From positions 1,017,097 to 1,081,096 of the forward strand of contig NZ_LR733284.1 in the NCBI RefSeq assembly GCF_902506375.1: DNA of 64,000 nt, given 5' to 3'. The notes below the pieces were generated by a model, which saw nothing but the letters and a program-made list of their open reading frames with translations, was not told the origin of the DNA and did no database searches. Below are positions 60,038-64,000 of the stretch, piece after piece. This DNA comes from Microbacterium sp. 8M (GTDB taxonomy: Bacteria; Actinomycetota; Actinomycetes; Actinomycetales; Microbacteriaceae). Numbering within the stretch: the first letter of the stretch is position 1; the number at the start of each line of letters is the position of its first letter. The position numbers and the translations under genes were made by a program.

Positions 60038-60150
60038 CGCCGCGGCACGAATGCAGGACGCGGTCACGGATGCGGGACGGATCCGCGGTTTGGAACCTGC
60101 ATCCGCGCGGGGATCGTGCATACGGCGTGCAGGCGCCGCGGACGATCCGA
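60038..60150. repeat. Dispersed repeat segment
   Basis: CACGAATGCAGGACGCGGTC and the following GATGCGGGACGGATCCGCGG/ACCTGCATCCGCGCGGG/CGTGCAGGCGCCGC parts resemble 35190-35345 (CGACGAATGCAGGATCCGGC, then CCGCAG/CTGCAG/GGCGCCGC parts). I judge this as a diverged repeat family rather than chance, but the similarity is by eye. Confidence 0.45.
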
Positions 60151-60231
60151 TTCGGCGCATCCAGGCGGATCCGCTAAGCTGTTCAGGTTGCCTGGGCGGA
60201 TTCTGCCCTGGCACGTGCAACACACCCTCCT

Positions 60232-60254
60232 GCTTCCGGGAAAGTCCCGGAAGC
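60232..60254 (+). promoter_or_regulatory. Leader hairpin of the rpsF operon
   Basis: GCTTCCGGG and CCCGGAAGC form a perfect 9-bp hairpin with loop AAAGT, 12 bases before the AAGGAGGT ribosome-binding site. Bacterial rpsF leaders often hold an S6:S18 autoregulatory RNA; a larger imperfect stem (GTTGC at 60187, GCAAC at 60217) lies upstream. The regulatory role is inferred. Confidence 0.45.
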
Positions 60255-60280
60255 CGTTCTAGTCCGAAGGAGGTGGGTAA

Positions 60281-60646
60281 GTGACGCACCAGTACGAGCT
60301 CATGGTCATTCTGACCCCCGAGCTGGACGAGCGCCAGGTTGCCCCCAACCTCGACAAGTTCCTGAAGGTCATCACCGCTGATGGTGGCTCGATTGACAAG
60401 GTCGACATCTGGGGCAAGCGCCGTTTCGCCTACGAGATCAACAAGAAGACCGAGGGCATCTACGCCGTCGTGAACTTCACCGCGACCAGCGAGGCCACCA
60501 ACGAACTCGACCGCCAGCTGAACCTCAGCGAGCTCGTGTTCCGCACCAAGGTGCTGCGTGCCGAGGAAGCGATCGCCCAGGTCGCCGCCGAGGCCAAGCG
60601 CGCCGAGGAGAAGGCCGCTCGCAAGCCCAAGGTCGCGAAGGCCTAA
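60281..60646 (+). CDS. rpsF: 30S ribosomal protein S6
   Basis: 121 residues from GTG at 60281 behind AAGGAGGT. Start [53 protein letters not shown] and the acidic/Lys-rich tail [15 protein letters not shown] fit S6. It binds S18 in the small subunit. First gene of rpsF-ssb-rpsR-rplI. Confidence 0.98.
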   Translation: MTHQYELMVILTPELDERQVAPNLDKFLKVITADGGSIDKVDIWGKRRFAYEINKKTEGIYAVVNFTATSEATNELDRQLNLSELVFRTKVLRAEEAIAQVAAEAKRAEEKAARKPKVAKA

Positions 60647-60652
60647 GGCATC

Positions 60653-61162
60653 ATGGCCGGCGAGACCGTCATCACCGTGGTGGGGAACCTCACCGCCGAC
60701 CCCGAACTGCGCTACACGCAGAACGGGCTGCCGGTGGCGAACTTCACCATCGCTTCGACGCCGCGCACCTTCGACCGCCAGGCGAACGAGTGGAAGGACG
60801 GCGAAGCGCTGTTCCTCCGCGCGTCCGTGTGGCGCGAGTTCGCCGAGCACGTGGCGGGATCCCTGACGAAGGGCATGCGGGTCATCGCATCCGGACGCCT
60901 GCGTCAGCGCTCCTACCAGGACCGCGACGGCAACAACCGCACCGCGATCGAGCTGGAGGTCGACGAGATCGGCCCCTCGCTCCGCTACGCGACCGCCCAG
61001 GTCACCCGTGCCGCCTCGAGCGGCGGCGGGAACTTCTCCGGCGGGCAGCAGGGCGGGCGCTCGCAGCAGCGCGACAACGACGAGCCGTGGTCGACCCCCG
61101 GCTCCTCGAGCGCGGATGCGTGGAGCACTCCCGGCAGCTTCGGCGACGACACCCCGTTCTGA
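60653..61162 (+). CDS. ssb: Single-stranded DNA-binding protein
   Basis: 169 residues. The OB fold (1-115) has [54 protein letters not shown] and [17 protein letters not shown] Gly/Gln/Ser-rich linker follows, and the last residues GDDTPF form the acidic tip that recruits repair proteins (usual DDxPF). Six bases after rpsF. Confidence 0.97.
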   Translation: MAGETVITVVGNLTADPELRYTQNGLPVANFTIASTPRTFDRQANEWKDGEALFLRASVWREFAEHVAGSLTKGMRVIASGRLRQRSYQDRDGNNRTAIELEVDEIGPSLRYATAQVTRAASSGGGNFSGGQQGGRSQQRDNDEPWSTPGSSSADAWSTPGSFGDDTPF

Positions 61163-61226
61163 GCCGAAGCAACACAAGATTCCGGATCCTGACGGATCCG
61201 AAAACCATTTCTCGTAAGGAAGACTC

Positions 61227-61481
61227 ATGGCTGGAAAGTCGAGCGGCGACCGCCGCAAGCCGCGGAAGGGCGCGAAGAACGCCGCCCCCGCGAAGTCCAT
61301 CCGCGTGGGTGTCATCGACTACAAGGACGTCGCGACCCTCCGCAAGTTCATCTCGGAGCGCGGCAAGATCCGCGCCCGTCGCATCACCGGTGTGTCCGTG
61401 CAGGAGCAGCGCCTGATCGCGAAGGCGATCAAGAACGCGCGCGAGATGGCTCTCCTGCCCTACGCCGGCGCCGGCCGTTAA
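61227..61481 (+). CDS. rpsR: 30S ribosomal protein S18
   Basis: 84 residues: [33 protein letters not shown] and [22 protein letters not shown], the S18 signature. A basic N-terminus ([12 protein letters not shown]) precedes it. No Cys4 zinc motif is present. 64 bases after ssb with AAGGAAG upstream. Confidence 0.98.
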   Translation: MAGKSSGDRRKPRKGAKNAAPAKSIRVGVIDYKDVATLRKFISERGKIRARRITGVSVQEQRLIAKAIKNAREMALLPYAGAGR

Positions 61482-61492
61482 GGAGCACCGAC

Positions 61493-61945
61493 ATGGCAAA
61501 GCTGATTCTCACGAATGAGGTCGCCGGGCTCGGTAGCGCCGGTGACGTGGTCGAGGTCAAGAACGGGTACGCCCGCAACTATCTCGTGCCGCAGGGTTTC
61601 GCTGTCGCGTGGACGCGCGGTGGCGAGAAGCAGGTCGAGCAGATCCAGGCCGCCCGCAAGGCGCGCGCGATCCACGACCTCGACGACGCGGTGGCGCTGA
61701 AGAACGCCATCGAGGCCAACAAGATCCGTCTCGCCGTCAAGGCGGGCGCCGAGGGTCGTCTGTTCGGCTCGGTCAAGACCGCCGACGTCGCCGCCGCCGT
61801 CGAGGCCGCGGGCATCGGCGCGATCGACAAGCGCAAGGTGCACATCACCTCGCCGATCAAGTCGGTCGGCGACCACGAGGCCACCGTCCGTCTGCACGAC
61901 GACGTGACCGCTGTGATCACGCTGCAGGTCGTCGCCGCCAAGTAA
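61493..61945 (+). CDS. rplI: 50S ribosomal protein L9
   Basis: 150 residues: [37 protein letters not shown] is the L9 N-terminal domain; the central helix (about 45-75) and C-terminal domain with [20 protein letters not shown] follow. Last gene of the operon; a terminator follows. No dnaB follows here, although dnaB is often next in other lineages. Confidence 0.98.
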   Translation: MAKLILTNEVAGLGSAGDVVEVKNGYARNYLVPQGFAVAWTRGGEKQVEQIQAARKARAIHDLDDAVALKNAIEANKIRLAVKAGAEGRLFGSVKTADVAAAVEAAGIGAIDKRKVHITSPIKSVGDHEATVRLHDDVTAVITLQVVAAK

Positions 61946-61962
61946 GCGCGCACGCCCTGTCA

Positions 61963-61993
61963 GGGGCCGTCTCCTTCGGGAGGCGGCCCCTTT
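61963..61993 (+). terminator. Terminator after rplI
   Basis: GGGGCCGTCTCC and GGAGGCGGCCCC pair through a TTCG tetraloop (one G-U wobble) and are followed by TTT. It ends the rpsF-ssb-rpsR-rplI operon. Confidence 0.85.
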
Positions 61994-62164
61994 CGCGTGT
62001 GCGGGAATGGACGGATCCCTTGCCCTCATATCGGAAGATCGGTATCGTTCGGCTCAAAGGTTGCACGGGCTGGGGCGTGGGCAACCGTCGACGGGGTGGG
62101 ACCCGGCGATCTTGGGGATCGGCGCGTTGATGTGCACTCCGTGGACTTCCGCGCACCCGGATGC

Positions 62165-62176
62165 GTGTGATCACAC
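62165..62176. promoter_or_regulatory. 12-bp palindrome GTGTGATCACAC
   Basis: Perfect palindrome about 30 bases before the secreted-protein start. It resembles a compact operator half-site pair (TGTGA/TCACA) and may bind a regulator of the sortase-linked genes. Confidence 0.4.
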
Positions 62177-62206
62177 ATCGATCACGAATCTGGGGGTACT
62201 GGGGAC

Positions 62207-62872
62207 ATGTCTCCGAACAGCAAGAGCGCCGGGGCGCTCCGCAAGGCCGCGTACGCGGCGGGCGCGATGTCGCTCGCGGTCGCGGGAATCCTGATCACGG
62301 TGCCGGGGGCGTCTGCGGACGACGGCACCTGTACGCCGATGGCGGCGTACGACGAGCAGGTGCTCGTCACGCCGGCCGTCCCGGGGACGCCGGGCACGCC
62401 CGCCGTCACCCACCTCGAACCGCTGCAGCGCTACGCGTGGACGGGAGGCCCCGACGGACCCGGGGACGGCGACGTCCCGCCGAGCGACAACTGGCAGGCG
62501 AACACCGAGCACTACAAGGACGGGGATCCGCTCGGCGCTCCGTACCAGGCCGGCACACCGGGCAACAGCGACTGGTTCTACTGGACGACGGAAGAGGTCG
62601 TCGACACTCCGGCCGTGCCTGGGACGCCCGAGATCCCGGCCGTGTACAAGACCGTGCACCACGACGCCGTGACCTGCCCGGCCACCGTCGTGACTCCGCC
62701 GACCGAGGTCACCCCGCCCGCGCCGGTCGAGGAGCCGACGCACACGGTGCCCACGACGGTGCAGACCGACGGTGACACGTCGTGGATGCCGGTCGCCGCA
62801 GGCGGTCTCGGTGCGCTCGCCGCAGCCTCGCTCGGCGGTGCCGGACTGCTCATGCGCGGCCGTCGCAGCTGA
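62207..62872 (+). CDS. Secreted cell-wall protein with C-terminal membrane anchor
   Basis: 221 residues. Signal peptide (about 1-37: LRKAAYAAGAMSLAVAGILI, cleavage after GASA). The mature part is acidic and has repeated TPAVPGTP segments (residues 54-64 and about 134-145: TPAVPGTPEIPAV). The C-terminus is Thr/Pro-rich (TPPTEVTPPAPVEEPTH), then WMPVAAGGLGALAAASLGGAGLLMRGRRS, a sortase-type hydrophobic anchor and basic tail. No LPxTG is present before it; the preceding residues are GDTSWMP. A sortase gene follows 31 bases later. Confidence 0.8.
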   Translation: MSPNSKSAGALRKAAYAAGAMSLAVAGILITVPGASADDGTCTPMAAYDEQVLVTPAVPGTPGTPAVTHLEPLQRYAWTGGPDGPGDGDVPPSDNWQANTEHYKDGDPLGAPYQAGTPGNSDWFYWTTEEVVDTPAVPGTPEIPAVYKTVHHDAVTCPATVVTPPTEVTPPAPVEEPTHTVPTTVQTDGDTSWMPVAAGGLGALAAASLGGAGLLMRGRRS

Positions 62873-62903
62873 GCGGTCCCAGAGGAGAGGAAGGGTCATC
62901 GTG

Positions 62904-63638
62904 ATGCGCCGACGCCTCGCGATGGCCCTTCTCGCCGTCGCGGTGCTCGCCGGCGGCGGCGCGGTCGCCCTCGCCGGAGCGACGCGCGGCATCGGCGCCG
63001 TGCCGATGAAGCCCGCGCCGCAGGTGAGCGCCTCGGCCTCGTCCGGGTCGTCGTCCGGGCCGCTGCTGGCCCCGGCGACCGCTTCGGCGGGGCCAGAGCC
63101 GACGGCGCCACCGAGTCCCGCCCCGCTGCAGGACATCGACGGCACGCCGGTGCACATCACCGTGCTGGACCAGGGGACGCCGCTCATCGACGCGGACGTC
63201 AACCTGATCCAGCTGAACGAGGACGGCTGGCTGAACCCGGATCCCGGGCTGGCCGGCTGGTACGGCCCGCCGCAGTGGCAGACGATCCCGGGGAATCTGT
63301 CGGGCTATCGCGCCGTGATCGTGGGACACAACGTCACCGGCGAGGGCATGAAGGACGTCTTCTTCGACCTGGGCCGGGTGCGCGCGGGCGACAGCGTCGT
63401 GATCACCTACGCGCTGCGCACCGGCGGGCTGACCACCGCCCAGTTCGCCGTGGCCGCCGACGCGGTCAGCGCACCCAAGCAGGATGTGATCGCCCAGGCG
63501 GCGACCGCGTACCGATGGGTCTGGCAGTCGGACGGTCCGCAGCGCACCCTCGCGCTGTTCTCCTGCGATCTCGACGCGCCACATGTCGACGGTCATTCCG
63601 TCGACAACTGGATCGTGACCGCGACTCGCGTGTCGTGA
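62904..63638 (+). CDS. Class F-like sortase
   Basis: 244 residues from ATG at 62904 (GTG 62901 is an alternative), with GAGGAAGG upstream. Signal/anchor at about 5-27, a Ser/Ala/Pro-rich spacer to about 78, then the sortase barrel: YRAVIVGHNVTGEGMKDVFFDLGRVRAGDSVVITY with the catalytic histidine, LALFSCDLDAPHVDG with the cysteine, and WIVTATRV with the arginine. The cysteine motif LALFSC differs from the usual TLxTC. It probably anchors the preceding secreted protein. Confidence 0.85.
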   Translation: MRRRLAMALLAVAVLAGGGAVALAGATRGIGAVPMKPAPQVSASASSGSSSGPLLAPATASAGPEPTAPPSPAPLQDIDGTPVHITVLDQGTPLIDADVNLIQLNEDGWLNPDPGLAGWYGPPQWQTIPGNLSGYRAVIVGHNVTGEGMKDVFFDLGRVRAGDSVVITYALRTGGLTTAQFAVAADAVSAPKQDVIAQAATAYRWVWQSDGPQRTLALFSCDLDAPHVDGHSVDNWIVTATRVS

Positions 63639-63668
63639 CCCGCAGCGGCAGGCGTGCCGGGCGCGTAG

Positions 63669-64000
63669 ATGTCCGCATGCACCGCGGCCGGGCACCCCGA
63701 TGGGGGCCGCCTCCCCGCCAGGGGGAGACGACCCCCTTTCTTCGCCGGGCCCGGTGCTGGGGACCTCGGGCCGGCGGGGGGTCCGGCGCCGCGGGCGGAT
63801 CACCCTCCATCGACGCGCCGCGCCACCGCCCCGGTCACCGTCGGCGGCAACGCGATCTCCGTCCTCGGCGAAAGCACCGCCACCACCGGATCCGGCACCG
63901 CCAGCGGAGGCACCGGCAGCGGCACCACCGGCCCGTCCGGCCCGTCCACCAGCGGCGACGACGGCGTGCTCTCGGGCACCCAGATCGTGGCGCCCGTCAC
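63669..64000 (+). CDS. Partial repetitive GGNAISV surface protein (chaplin-like), runs off the right edge
   Basis: The frame is open from an ATG at 63669 (directly after an in-frame TAG) to the edge. From about residue 53 it reads APVTVGGNAISVLGESTATT, a Gly/Ser/Thr linker, then DDGVLSGTQIVAPV. I have seen such units in actinobacterial repetitive surface proteins, and the pattern is related to chaplin-like repeats. The first 50 residues (MSACTAAGHPDGG...) have no signal peptide and look non-coding, so the true start may be elsewhere or the gene's 5' end is lost. A minus-strand reading (63800-64000) is judged a shadow. Confidence 0.5.
   Translation, partial: MSACTAAGHPDGGRLPARGRRPPFFAGPGAGDLGPAGGPAPRADHPPSTRRATAPVTVGGNAISVLGESTATTGSGTASGGTGSGTTGPSGPSTSGDDGVLSGTQIVAPV

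Noticed and set aside
1..64000. Insertion sequences, transposases, integrases or prophage
   Set aside because: None of the proteins visible in the window shows transposase, integrase or phage features; the repeats found are short and non-coding.

Overview
The window looks like the replication-origin region of a high-GC (about 70%) actinobacterium of the family Microbacteriaceae, most likely Microbacterium or a close relative. The basis is gene order and protein character: gyrA-gyrB-dciA-recF-(GNAT)-dnaN-oriC-dnaA on the minus strand, and rpmH-rnpA-yidD-yidC-khpB/jag-rsmG-parA-parB on the plus strand. DnaA boxes lie on both sides of dnaA, and eight perfect parS sites lie between 20.4 and 26.0 kb. 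No species can be fixed from the sequence alone.

Layout. 0-6.8 kb: accessory genes: a possible PAP2 membrane protein (cut by the left edge), a YczE-like membrane protein divergent from a MocR-type regulator, tRNA-Ala and tRNA-Ile, a DUF4097 protein with a two-component system, and a VIT-family transporter. 6.9-18.1 kb: the replication core, DUF3566-gyrA-gyrB, dciA-recF-GNAT-dnaN, oriC, dnaA, rpmH. 18.1-21.0 kb: rnpA-yidD-yidC-khpB/jag-rsmG. 21.0-23.4 kb: a 2.3-kb stretch with no credible gene, five parS sites and two short-period tandem arrays; with parAB (23.4-25.3 kb) it is the likely centromere-like segment. 25.4-32.4 kb: small unknown and PASTA-like proteins, trxA, trxB, a YigZ protein, murJ and its coupled DUF6049 partner.

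32.5-45.0 kb: a large methyltransferase, an LLM flavin oxidoreductase, a Tat-exported phospholipase C-like enzyme, the CCA-adding enzyme, a TetR/MFS exporter pair with three operators, and a GAF regulator ahead of aldehyde dehydrogenase (exaC-like) and DUF779. 45.1-51.8 kb: a minus-strand catabolic operon (MHS transporter, YtcJ-like amidohydrolase, ThDP-dependent enzyme, ureohydrolase) divergent from a double Lrp/AsnC regulator; a 2-ketoarginine/guanidino route is a reasonable hypothesis. 51.9-57.5 kb: a complete dipeptide/oligopeptide ABC importer with a fused double ATPase. 57.7-60.0 kb: a membrane protein and a methyltransferase. 60.3-61.9 kb: rpsF-ssb-rpsR-rplI. 62.2-64 kb: a secreted cell-wall-type protein, a class F-like sortase and the edge of a repetitive surface protein.

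Several kinds of repeat run through the window: a REP-like family (CTTCGAC...CTCAG...CCGG) that also sits inside recF and the ABC ATPase gene, a hairpin element with conserved core but different arms (two copies), a 19-bp five-copy array, and a marked excess of the palindrome GGATCC. Counts, alignments and family names were made by eye; no database was searched.
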